A stretch of DNA of 64,000 nt, taken from contig NZ_FO082820.1 in NCBI RefSeq assembly GCF_000967425.1, forward strand, positions 620,001 through 684,000, in the 5' to 3' direction. This document shows, piece by piece, positions 1 to 7,633 of the stretch. The stretch is from Pseudorhizobium banfieldiae (lineage in GTDB: Bacteria; Pseudomonadota; Alphaproteobacteria; Rhizobiales; Rhizobiaceae). Position 1 is the first letter of the stretch, and every line of letters begins with the position of its first letter. The translations under genes were made by a program, and so were the position numbers. The notes beneath the pieces are model-generated. The model was given only the letters and a program-made list of their open reading frames with translations, was not told the DNA's origin and did no database searches.

Positions 1-813
1 GGTATCCTGACGGACAGCTCGATCGGCGCGCTTCTCATTGCGGGCTTCATCCCGGGTATTGTCTTTGCGCTCATGCTTTGCCTGGCGATCTGGCTTACGG
101 TGTTGCGCCGCCCCGAACTCGCTCCCGTTGATCGTAAGCGTTACTCGCTGCGCGAAAAGATCGTGTCGCTCCGCCTCGCGGGGCCGCTTGTCTTCATCAT
201 TATCTGCATCGTCGCAGGCCTCTATGTCGGCATCTTTACACCAACTGAGGCGGGAGGCGTGGGAGCCGGACTGACCTTCCTGCTGGCAATCTTGCGCCAT
301 CGCGGTCTGCGCGGTGTCAAGCTGGGCGAGACGCTCATGGAGACGGTCCGCACCTCCGCCATGATCTTCGCGATCCTGATTTCCGCGCTCCTGTTCTCGA
401 AGTTCCTTGCGCTTTCGGGGGTAACGAACGCTCTGGGCGGCTTTCTGACGGGGCTTGATGTGGCGCCCTGGGTCGTCGTGGTGCTGATCTCGATCATCTA
501 CCTCGCGCTTGGTATGATGATGGATGCGCCTGCGCTGCTCGCCGTGACATTGCCGATCACGCATCCCGTCATGATGGATCTCGGCTATGATCCTATCTGG
601 TTCGGCGTCTTCGTTGTTCTGCTGGTCGAGATTGGCGCTGTAACACCTCCCGTCGGTATCAACTGCTTCGTCGTTCAGGCGGCATCCGGTGGACGCGTCA
701 AGCTGGAGCATGTTTTCCGCGGCCTGGTCCCGTTCGTCCTGGCGGGATTTGCAATGCTGGTGCTGCTGTATCTCGTGCCGCAGATCGCCCTCTTCCTTCC
801 TTCGAGGATGTAG
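1..813 (+). CDS. TRAP transporter large permease (DctM), 5' end missing
   Basis: The reading frame is open from base 1, so this is the C-terminal ~270 residues of a protein usually about 430 long. It is almost wholly hydrophobic, with repeated membrane spans and a Gly/Pro-rich helix break (ALGMMMDAPALLAV, then EIGAVTPPVGINCF) that is characteristic of the DctM subunit. DctM is the transport channel of Na+-driven TRAP importers for organic acids and works with a periplasmic binding protein and a small DctQ subunit, which would lie upstream of this window. The next gene starts 3 bases after the stop, so the transporter heads the catabolic operon that follows. Confidence 0.88.
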   Translation, partial: GILTDSSIGALLIAGFIPGIVFALMLCLAIWLTVLRRPELAPVDRKRYSLREKIVSLRLAGPLVFIIICIVAGLYVGIFTPTEAGGVGAGLTFLLAILRHRGLRGVKLGETLMETVRTSAMIFAILISALLFSKFLALSGVTNALGGFLTGLDVAPWVVVVLISIIYLALGMMMDAPALLAVTLPITHPVMMDLGYDPIWFGVFVVLLVEIGAVTPPVGINCFVVQAASGGRVKLEHVFRGLVPFVLAGFAMLVLLYLVPQIALFLPSRM

Positions 814-816
814 GCC

Positions 817-1467
817 GTGACGGATCTGCATTTACTTTGGAACGACCCGTCGGTCCCAATTGTGCTGCGCTCGACGATCACCTCTCCATTCGGCCGAAAG
901 GTGCGCATCGCGGCCCAGGCACTCGGTCTCAGCGGGCGGATCATTCGCCGCGATGCTGATACAAGGGATGCAGCCGACGACCTGCGTTGCCAGAACCCGC
1001 TCGGCAAGATGCCCTGCCTGCTGATCGCTGGGGAGGCGTTCTACGACAGCGGCGTTATTCTTGAGCTGTTCGATCTGCTGGCGGGTGGCGCGAGGTTGCT
1101 GCCCGGCATTTCGCAGCCACTCGAGCGTAGCCGCGCCTTGACCCGGGCCCGGCTCGCAGACGGGATCGCGGAGGCCGCCCTGCTGATGGTTTACGAGGAC
1201 CGTTTCCGCGAACCAAGTCAAAGGTCAGAGGTCTGGATGGGCCATCAACGCGGCAAGATCGAACGAGCGCTTGCCGCGTTTGAGCAGGCGCCGCCCCAAA
1301 CTGAACGCATCGATATCGTCAATATCGGCCTGGGCTGTGCGCTGGGTTACCTCGATTGGCGCCAGCCAGTGGAGTGGCGAGATACCCATCCGAACCTTGT
1401 GGCCTGGCTCAATCAGTTTTCCGCCGCAGTACCCGCCTTCCAACAGACAGAAAGCAAAGCCGCATGA
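817..1467 (+). CDS. Glutathione S-transferase-like protein
   Basis: 216 residues from a GTG start just after the permease stop. An N-terminal thioredoxin-like half carries SPFGRKVRIAAQALGL near residues 23-38 and NPLGKMPCL near 60-68, the usual glutathione-site layout with Ser in place of Cys. An alpha-helical C-terminal half follows. Members conjugate glutathione or act as glutathione-dependent isomerases or lyases; in aromatic catabolic operons they sometimes isomerise ring-cleavage products. The substrate cannot be read from sequence. Its stop overlaps the next start (ATGA), implying translational coupling. Confidence 0.72.
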   Translation: MTDLHLLWNDPSVPIVLRSTITSPFGRKVRIAAQALGLSGRIIRRDADTRDAADDLRCQNPLGKMPCLLIAGEAFYDSGVILELFDLLAGGARLLPGISQPLERSRALTRARLADGIAEAALLMVYEDRFREPSQRSEVWMGHQRGKIERALAAFEQAPPQTERIDIVNIGLGCALGYLDWRQPVEWRDTHPNLVAWLNQFSAAVPAFQQTESKAA

Positions 1468-2030
1468 ATTGGCCGCCACAGCGCCTCAGCGCACCTGACC
1501 CGCAATTCTACTCGCAGCAGCAGCGTCAGATCCACGACACGATCAGCGCCGGTCCCCGCGGCGGAGTGCGTGGCCCGCTGGCTGTTTGGCTGCATCGGCC
1601 GGAACTTGCGGCTCGGGCGCAGGATCTCGGTCGCTACTGCCGTTACGATACGAGTCTTGCACCGCATCTCTCCGAACTCGCGATCCTCATCACAGGACGC
1701 GTCTTCAGCTCGGAATATGAGTGGCAGGCGCACAAGGGGCCCGCTCTTGCCGCAGGTATCGCGCCCGACATCATCGACGCCATCCGAACGGATAACCGGC
1801 CAGTCTTCGATGATCCGGAACTGGAGGTCGTTCACGACGTCGCACGCGCGGCCCACGAGAACCGCCGGCTGGACGATGCGCTTTATGCCCGCGCCGCCGA
1901 CGTGCTGGGCGAGCAGCGGCTCGTCGATCTCGTTGGCCTCCTCGGCTACTACACGCTGATTTCCCTGACCATCAATATCTTTAGCATCCCTCCCCAAGGC
2001 GGTGGGGCGCCGGAGCTCGATAATGCCTGA
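1464..2030 (+). CDS. Carboxymuconolactone decarboxylase-like protein
   Basis: 188 residues from the ATG that overlaps the preceding stop; a longer in-frame reading exists upstream but would lie inside the GST gene. The central stretch (LSELAILITGRVFSSEYEW then AHKGPA) matches the helical core of the carboxymuconolactone decarboxylase/AhpD fold. It has Glu-Tyr-Glu and His in the active-site helix but lacks the CxxC of AhpD peroxidases. Family members decarboxylate lactones in the protocatechuate branch of the beta-ketoadipate pathway, but many relatives next to catabolic genes are uncharacterised. The 3' end overlaps the next gene by 8 bases. Confidence 0.72.
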   Translation: MNWPPQRLSAPDPQFYSQQQRQIHDTISAGPRGGVRGPLAVWLHRPELAARAQDLGRYCRYDTSLAPHLSELAILITGRVFSSEYEWQAHKGPALAAGIAPDIIDAIRTDNRPVFDDPELEVVHDVARAAHENRRLDDALYARAADVLGEQRLVDLVGLLGYYTLISLTINIFSIPPQGGGAPELDNA

Positions 2031-2901
2031 TCCAGTTCTGACATGGCACCAGAAGCCACATATGACCACTGTCCGCCTACCGAAGAACGCAACCGACTGC
2101 CATTGCCATGTCTTCGGGCCGGTCGCTCGTTTTCCCTACGCCGACGATAGCGGCTTCAAGCCTGCTGAGGCACCAAAGGAAGCGCTGTTTGCCCTCCACG
2201 ACCAGATGGGGATCGAGCGCTGCGTTATCGTGCAGTCGGGGTGCCATGGTTTCGACAATAGCGTCGTCGTTGACGCGATTGCCGCCCGCCCTGGGCGCTA
2301 TCTCGGCGTCGCCCTTGCGCCGGCAGACGTAACGCTGGCCGATTTGCGGGTACTCGATACGAAAGGCTTTCGTGGCCTGCGCTTCAACTACATGAGCCAT
2401 CTTGCGCATGGTGCGGACGAAGCGCAACTGCGCGCACTTGCGCCGAAGCTTGCCGATCTCGGATGGCACTTGCAGATCCACATGGAAGACCAGTTGATCG
2501 AGCCGATGTCGCCCGTGCTTGCCAGTCTGCCGGTTCCCGTCGTGATCGACCATATGGGACGGATCGACGCCTCTCGCGGACGCAATCAGCCGCAATTCGA
2601 GGCGCTGCTGCGGCTGCTCGACCATGACTATGTCTGGTGCAAGGTTTCGGGCAGCGAGCGTGCCTCGCGACAGGATCCACCTTATGCCGATGCGACACCT
2701 TTCGCACGGGAACTGGTTGAGCATTTCTCCGATCGAGTGGTCTGGGGGACTGACTGGCCCCACCCGAACTATCGCGCTGCGCCGCCGGATGATGGCGACC
2801 TCTTCGATCTGCTGCCGCAGATCGCCCCGACCGCCGACCTGATGAGGGCGCTTCTCGTCGATAACCCCGCCCGTCTCTACGGCTTCAAGGAGAACATCTG
2901 A
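2023..2901 (+). CDS. Amidohydrolase-family lactonase, LigI-like (2-pyrone-4,6-dicarboxylate hydrolase family)
   Basis: 292 residues from ATG 2023, which overlaps the previous stop; a longer reading from 2002 is less likely. The N-terminal DCHCHVFGP motif near residue 25 is the HxH metal or substrate site of the amidohydrolase superfamily. PVVIDHMGR in the middle and WGTDWPHPN near the C-terminus are hallmark motifs of the LigI-like group. LigI hydrolyses 2-pyrone-4,6-dicarboxylate in the protocatechuate 4,5-cleavage pathway; relatives act on other lactones. Its place with CMD-like, SDR and CoA-transferase genes supports degradation of a ring-derived acid. The stop overlaps the next ATG by one base. 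Confidence 0.78.
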   Translation: MPDPVLTWHQKPHMTTVRLPKNATDCHCHVFGPVARFPYADDSGFKPAEAPKEALFALHDQMGIERCVIVQSGCHGFDNSVVVDAIAARPGRYLGVALAPADVTLADLRVLDTKGFRGLRFNYMSHLAHGADEAQLRALAPKLADLGWHLQIHMEDQLIEPMSPVLASLPVPVVIDHMGRIDASRGRNQPQFEALLRLLDHDYVWCKVSGSERASRQDPPYADATPFARELVEHFSDRVVWGTDWPHPNYRAAPPDDGDLFDLLPQIAPTADLMRALLVDNPARLYGFKENI

Positions 2902-3701
2902 TGGCTCGCCGTCTTGAAGGAAAAATTGCGATCGTCACCGGTGCAGGCTGCGTCGGTCCTGGCTGGGGCAATGGTCGCGCTACCTGCGTTCGCTTCGCTG
3001 AAGAAGGGGCAAGGGTTTTCGCCGTTGATTTGCGCATGGAGACGATGACAGAGACGTTGGAGCGCACGCGCCAAGTTGGCGGCGAGATAGAGCCCTATCT
3101 TTGCGACGTAACAGACCGTAGTGCGGTCGAGGCCATGGTTTCGGCATGCCAGGAGCGCTTTGGCGCCATCGACATCCTCGTCAATAACGTCGGCGGCTCG
3201 GCGAAAGGCGGTGCGGCAGCTCTGGAGGAGGACGTCTGGGATCGGCAGCTGGACTTCAACCTGAAAAGCGTCTTCCTGACCTGCCGAGCGGTCCTTCCGG
3301 TGATGGAAGCAAAGAGGTCCGGTGCTATCGTCAACGTCTCCTCTACCTCTGGATTGCGCTATACTGGATCTCCACAGGTGGCCTATGCCTCTGCGAAGGC
3401 GGCCATAATCCAGTTCTCCAAGGTGACCGCAGTCGAGTTCGCACCAAAGGGTATCCGCGTGAACACGGTCGTGCCGGGGCAATTGCATACCCCCATGGTG
3501 GAAACGCGTCTTGCCGGTCAGCGTGCAGCGGGCGATGTCGATGCGCTTCTTGCGTCGCGCGTGAGACGCATCCCCTTGGGCTGGATGGGCGACGGCCGGG
3601 ACACTGCGAACGCAGCACTTTTCCTGGCATCGGACGAAGCGCGATTTGTAACGGGCACAGAGATCGTGGTCGACGGCGGCATGAGCGTGCGCTGCGATTA
3701 A
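2901..3701 (+). CDS. SDR family NAD(P)-dependent oxidoreductase
   Basis: 266 residues, a classical short-chain dehydrogenase. The N-terminal Rossmann glycine motif is the stretched variant TGAGCVGPGWGNGRA (residues 13-27). NNVGG follows near 95-99, the catalytic Ser lies in NVSSTS (145-150), and the YASAK Tyr/Lys pair is at 162 and 166. The C-terminal GTEIVVDGGMSVRCD is the usual FabG-like end. It would oxidise or reduce a hydroxyl/keto group of a pathway intermediate using NAD(P). Tight coupling to the lactonase gene upstream puts both in one pathway. The substrate is not determined by sequence. Confidence 0.9.
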   Translation: MARRLEGKIAIVTGAGCVGPGWGNGRATCVRFAEEGARVFAVDLRMETMTETLERTRQVGGEIEPYLCDVTDRSAVEAMVSACQERFGAIDILVNNVGGSAKGGAAALEEDVWDRQLDFNLKSVFLTCRAVLPVMEAKRSGAIVNVSSTSGLRYTGSPQVAYASAKAAIIQFSKVTAVEFAPKGIRVNTVVPGQLHTPMVETRLAGQRAAGDVDALLASRVRRIPLGWMGDGRDTANAALFLASDEARFVTGTEIVVDGGMSVRCD

Positions 3702-3753
3702 TCCGCAGCTGGCACCGACGCAACAGTCCGGTCAGGATTGAGGAGAAAGGACA

Positions 3754-4911
3754 ATGGCGAGAGCGTTTGAAGGCATTCGCGTTATTGATGCGACACACGT
3801 CTTGGCTGGACCTTTCGCAGCCTACCAGCTGGGGCTTTTGGGAGCCGACGTCATTCGCATCGATCGACCCGACGATCCCGATCAGTCCAGGCTTCAGGGG
3901 GCCGACCGGGAACTGAACGCAGCCGCGATGGGTACCGCCTTCCTTGCCCAGGGATCGAACAAGCGGTCTATCGCGCTCGACCTCAAATCGTCGGAGGGAC
4001 AGGAGACGCTGCATGCCCTGTTGCGCGATGCCGATGTCTTCGTGCAAAATTTCAGACCCGGAGCTCTTGCCGAACTCGGCTTCGGCTACGATGAACTGAG
4101 CCGTATCAACCCTCGTCTTGTCTACTGTTCGATCTCCGCCTTCGGACAGACCGGGCCTCGCGCGCAAGAGACGGGTTACGATAATGTATTTCAGGCCATC
4201 TCGGGGATGATGGCGATGACCGGAACACCAGAGGTCGCCCCTCTGAAAGCTGGTGCTCCCGTGGTCGACTACGCTACCGGTTACATTGCTGCATTTGCAA
4301 TCTCAGCTGCACTGTTTCAGCGGGAGCGGACGGGGCGTGGGCAACATGTGGATCTGGCGATGTTCGATGCATCGCTCATGTTGATGGGCTCGCACATCAG
4401 TGCGTTGACGGTTGGAGGCCTGAAGCCGCGCCCAAACGGCAATCGCTTTCCGATGGCTGGACTTGGCACGTATGCGACGAAAGCGGGCGTCTTGGTGTTG
4501 GGTGCGGGAAATCTGCGCCAGCAGCGTCGGCTCTGGACTGCGTTGGGACGTCCAGAGATGATTAAAGGCAGCCTGCAGCAAAGCGTTGATGATGCTGAAC
4601 GCGAAGGAAAGGTATTGCGAGACATATTTTTGACGCGAGCAGCATCCGAGTGGGAGGAGTTTCTGCGCTCCCACAGGGTGCCAGCGGGCCGGGTCCGAGA
4701 TCTCAAAGAAGCGCTTGATGACCCACAGCTGTCTCCCCGGGCAGCATTGCTGAGCGTTGATTTGGCGTCGCCCATTGGCGCTGTAAGGCTACCTGGGACA
4801 GCCTTCCTATTATCAGGGTGCAATCCAAGAATCGATCGCGCGCCGCCGCGGGTTGACGAACACGGTGAAGAAATCAGGCAGTGGGTGGGAAAGGAACAGT
4901 CTCACTGTTGA
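3754..4911 (+). CDS. CaiB/BaiF family (class III) CoA-transferase
   Basis: 385 residues with a good ribosome site (AGGAGAAAGG) before the ATG. The N-terminal GIRVIDATHVLAGPFAAYQLG and the catalytic aspartate region APVVDYATGY (Asp172) are diagnostic of class III CoA-transferases, which move CoA between a thioester and a carboxylic acid. Length is typical for the family. It probably activates a carboxylate intermediate of the pathway encoded upstream. It is the last forward gene of this operon; 259 bases without a gene separate it from the convergent gene at 5171. Confidence 0.9.
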   Translation: MARAFEGIRVIDATHVLAGPFAAYQLGLLGADVIRIDRPDDPDQSRLQGADRELNAAAMGTAFLAQGSNKRSIALDLKSSEGQETLHALLRDADVFVQNFRPGALAELGFGYDELSRINPRLVYCSISAFGQTGPRAQETGYDNVFQAISGMMAMTGTPEVAPLKAGAPVVDYATGYIAAFAISAALFQRERTGRGQHVDLAMFDASLMLMGSHISALTVGGLKPRPNGNRFPMAGLGTYATKAGVLVLGAGNLRQQRRLWTALGRPEMIKGSLQQSVDDAEREGKVLRDIFLTRAASEWEEFLRSHRVPAGRVRDLKEALDDPQLSPRAALLSVDLASPIGAVRLPGTAFLLSGCNPRIDRAPPRVDEHGEEIRQWVGKEQSHC

Positions 4912-5125
4912 GAAATATCTGACCATGAGGATTGCAGTTGTCTTGCCCCATATTTCCCGCTTCTCTTGATCTCGCTCGCACGCCTCCCGCTTCAGCCACT
5001 CTGTTCAATCGGCCAGCACCTTATCACCGGGAAATTCTGATTCCCTGCCGTTAGCCCTTCGACAACCGTCCCCAAATTTGTCACGCCCTTAGCACCATGT
5101 TGCTAACCGCTTCGAGGCATTCTGA

Positions 5126-5141
5126 CGGGACGCAGGTCCCG
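5126..5141. terminator. Short GC-rich hairpin between convergent genes
   Basis: CGGGAC, a 4-base loop GCAG, then GTCCCG form a perfect 6-bp stem in the gap between the CoA-transferase gene (+) and the binding-protein gene (-). No U-tract follows on either strand, so termination would be weak or Rho-assisted. Nothing else was recognised in 4912-5170. Confidence 0.35.
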
Positions 5142-5170
5142 CCTCCTTCGAATCCCCGAGCATCCTCATG

Positions 5171-6154
5171 TCAGATCTTGTAAGCCTCGAAGGTAGAAGG
5201 GTGAAACAGCTCTTCGGGCGAAACCAGCCGCGACGAGAGCCCCTGCTTGTGATGTGCTTCGAGGAAAGCGATCAAGGTAGGTAGGTTTTCCTGAAGCCCG
5301 TACGACCAGAAATCCCGACCCATCAAGGCCCGGGCGCGGGCGAGTTGCTCCTCCACGAACGGCAGCGTGACCTTGGTCGCAGAGGTGTCGGTTAGCTCAT
5401 CAAGAGCGACGGCCTTGGCTGAATTCAGCGCCTTGAATACTGACATGGGCAACCATGGATGCTCATCGACAAGTGCGCGACGAATCCCGACGATGTGCAT
5501 GATCGGGAAGATGCCCGTTCTCTCGAACCATGCACTCGCCTCGGCGATCGGATCATCGTAGAGCCAGCCGACAGTTGCATCTGCCCCGAAACACGATGGC
5601 AGGCGCGGCGCGATGACGGCGTCGATCTCACCCGCAGCCAGCATCTGTGAAAGGGACTTGTCACCAGGCGCACTCTCGATCTTGACGCTGGAGGGGAAAG
5701 AGATGGTTATCTTTTCGGGGCGGCCCAGCTCCTCGAGCCCTCCACGAACCCAAATTACGTCCTCAGGCAATACACCCTGCTCGGCTAGGATGGCACGGGC
5801 CCAGACGCAGGCAGTTAATTGGTATTCGGGGACGCCAATACGCTTTCCCTTCAAATCTGCCGGCGCAGCTATGCGGTCACGCCTGACGACGATGGAGGTG
5901 TGGCGGAAGGCACGCGACAAGAATGCTGGAATCCCGACATAGGGAGAAGCGCCCTGCGCCGTCTTCACGGTGAAGCTGGACATGGACAGCTCGCAAATGT
6001 CGAAATCCTCCGACCGAAAGGCACGAAAGAAGATCTCCTCCGGAGAGAGCAGGTGCACAACGGGATCAACCCCATCTATCTGTACACGTCCGTCGACCAG
6101 GGCGCGAGTGCGATCGTAGTTGCCAACCGCGAGAGAGAGTCGAAGTTTCGTCAT
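5171..6154 (-). CDS. Periplasmic-binding-fold protein of the 4,5-dihydroxyphthalate decarboxylase-like family
   Basis: 327 residues with no evident signal peptide: the N-terminus MTKLRLSLAVGNYDRTRAL goes straight into the fold. The text GVDPVVHLLSPEEIFFR, then FDICELSMSSF, LKGKRIGVPEYQ and CVWARAIL follows the pattern of proteins annotated as 4,5-dihydroxyphthalate decarboxylase or ABC-type binding protein. These share a type 2 periplasmic binding fold but include cytoplasmic phthalate-pathway decarboxylases (Pht5-like). No ABC permease lies nearby, which favours an enzyme or a ligand sensor over transport; this is inference. Its start overlaps the stop of the tandem-HTH LysR gene (ATGA), so the two are co-translated. 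Confidence 0.68.
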   Translation of the reverse strand: MTKLRLSLAVGNYDRTRALVDGRVQIDGVDPVVHLLSPEEIFFRAFRSEDFDICELSMSSFTVKTAQGASPYVGIPAFLSRAFRHTSIVVRRDRIAAPADLKGKRIGVPEYQLTACVWARAILAEQGVLPEDVIWVRGGLEELGRPEKITISFPSSVKIESAPGDKSLSQMLAAGEIDAVIAPRLPSCFGADATVGWLYDDPIAEASAWFERTGIFPIMHIVGIRRALVDEHPWLPMSVFKALNSAKAVALDELTDTSATKVTLPFVEEQLARARALMGRDFWSYGLQENLPTLIAFLEAHHKQGLSSRLVSPEELFHPSTFEAYKI

Positions 6155-7377
6155 ATCATGTCCCTTGTATGGTGATTGTCAGTTGAAGTGATCCTGGAGA
6201 CCGCGCGGCGCAGTTCTTGCTGGAACGCCTGCATCAGCGATGTCGGAATGTAGTCGCGGCGAACGGTCCAGCCGACAGGCCGTACGGCGGCGCTGAAATC
6301 CACTGGCAGTACGACAAGTTGACCGGCCGACGTTTCATAGTGGACTTGATGATGCGACACGACGGCAAGACGATCGCTGCCCAGGAGTAGGGTTCGGACG
6401 ATGGCCAAGGAGTCGGCTTCGATCACGTGCCCGGGTCGCGGCAGTCCAGCCGAGTCGATCAGCGCCTCGAACTCCATTCTGAGCGGCACTCCCGGCAGCG
6501 GCAGCACCCAATCGTGCCTGAGGCAGGCGGCAAGACTGGGAGCAGCGTTGCCGGCCAAGGGATGGCCGGTCCGCGCGACGGCCACCATGGAGTCATCGAA
6601 AAGCCACTGACTGCTTAGGTCAGTACCAGGGGGAGCCGCACGAATGGAGCCGACGATCATATCGATATCCCCATTGCGCAAGCTGGTAGCGAGCGATGAG
6701 TAAGTACCATCAACCACTGAGACCCGGGCTTCGGGAAAGGTTGTCAGAACAGCATCAATTGCAAAAGGCACAAGCCGTGCCCGTGTCAGGGGCAGCGCTC
6801 CGAGGCGAAGCTCGCCGCCCCGTGCACCTTGAATTAGCGCCACTTCTTCAAACCCGTGGCGCAGTTCCGAGAAGGCGAGCTTGGCCCGCCGCACGAGTGT
6901 TTCGCCAGCCGGGGTCAAGCGCATGCGCTCAGTAGTGCGGTGGAAGAGGGCTTGCCCAACCCTGTTCTCGAGCTTGCGCAGGGAACGCGTCAAAGCGGGC
7001 TGTGACAGGCCCTCCCGGCGAGCCGCTGCGGTGATGGTGCCGCACTCTGCTATGGCGATCACTGCTTGGAGTTCATTCTCGGACGTTTGTGCGGAGATGA
7101 GGCGCCGGGCTGCATCCGGTGCCGGGGTGACTGCCGCATCTGCGGTTTCAAGATGATCAAGGGCGCGACGCGTTCGGCGGCAAAGGGCCATGCCCTGTTC
7201 GGTCGTCGTCAGCCTCGATGTTCCACGCTGGAACAGTGGCGTGCCGATCATTTTCTCAACCGAGAGGATAGCTCGCGAGGCCGCAGGCTGGGAGATATTC
7301 AATGCCCGCGCTGCCGCGGACACTTGTCCCAGTTCCGCGGCATAGAGAACGGTCCTGAGCTTTCTAAGGCTCGTCAG
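6151..7377 (-). CDS. LysR-type regulator with two N-terminal helix-turn-helix domains
   Basis: About 408 residues, some 100 longer than a normal LysR protein, because the DNA-binding domain occurs twice. The first is around residues 3-65 (AAELGQVSAAARALNISQP, FQRGTSRLT), the second around 100-160 (AECGTITAAARREGLSQP, FHRTTERMRLTPAG). A single effector-binding domain follows (RGGELRLGALPLTRARLVP to GSDRLAVVSHHQ). The chosen start is a CTG codon placed 7 bases after a perfect AAGGAGG; the nearest in-frame ATG upstream, at 7485, adds unrelated sequence. It is divergent from the TPP/tct operon and coupled to the binding-protein gene, so it probably controls both. The ligand is unknown. Confidence 0.82.
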   Translation of the reverse strand: MTSLRKLRTVLYAAELGQVSAAARALNISQPAASRAILSVEKMIGTPLFQRGTSRLTTTEQGMALCRRTRRALDHLETADAAVTPAPDAARRLISAQTSENELQAVIAIAECGTITAAARREGLSQPALTRSLRKLENRVGQALFHRTTERMRLTPAGETLVRRAKLAFSELRHGFEEVALIQGARGGELRLGALPLTRARLVPFAIDAVLTTFPEARVSVVDGTYSSLATSLRNGDIDMIVGSIRAAPPGTDLSSQWLFDDSMVAVARTGHPLAGNAAPSLAACLRHDWVLPLPGVPLRMEFEALIDSAGLPRPGHVIEADSLAIVRTLLLGSDRLAVVSHHQVHYETSAGQLVVLPVDFSAAVRPVGWTVRRDYIPTSLMQAFQQELRRAVSRITSTDNHHTRDMI

Positions 7378-7384
7378 GGGGCTT

Positions 7385-7391
7385 CCTCCTT
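7385..7391 (-). promoter_or_regulatory. Strong Shine-Dalgarno that points to a CTG start
   Basis: On the minus strand AAGGAGG lies at 7391-7385, exactly 7 bases before CTG at 7377-7375. The first helix of the LysR DNA-binding domain begins directly after that codon. No ATG, GTG or TTG is available at usable spacing in frame, so CTG initiation is the simplest reading. The remaining gap to 7634 should hold divergent promoters; no clear sigma-70 hexamers were assigned. Confidence 0.6.
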
Positions 7392-7633
7392 GGATCTTGC
7401 GTAACCGCGGCTGATCACAGCCCGATGGAAATGGATGTCCCGCGACCCCCTCGTACGTCGTCGGCACTGGGTGACAGTGCGCCATCTCGGTCCGGTGCGT
7501 AAAGGGCGGTATAAGCAAAACGCATACAGCGACCACCGCTACGCATTTCCCCTCGACCTCCGCGGCGCCCATAGTTCGGCAAGATCACTGGCTGTACCAA
7601 GACGAATGCTGAACACAGGAGGATGTCACCCGA

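Noticed and set aside
5126..5170. A hairpin followed by TTCGAATC, resembling a tRNA T-arm
   Set aside because: The flanking bases do not pair as a T-stem, and no anticodon or acceptor arm can be folded around it.
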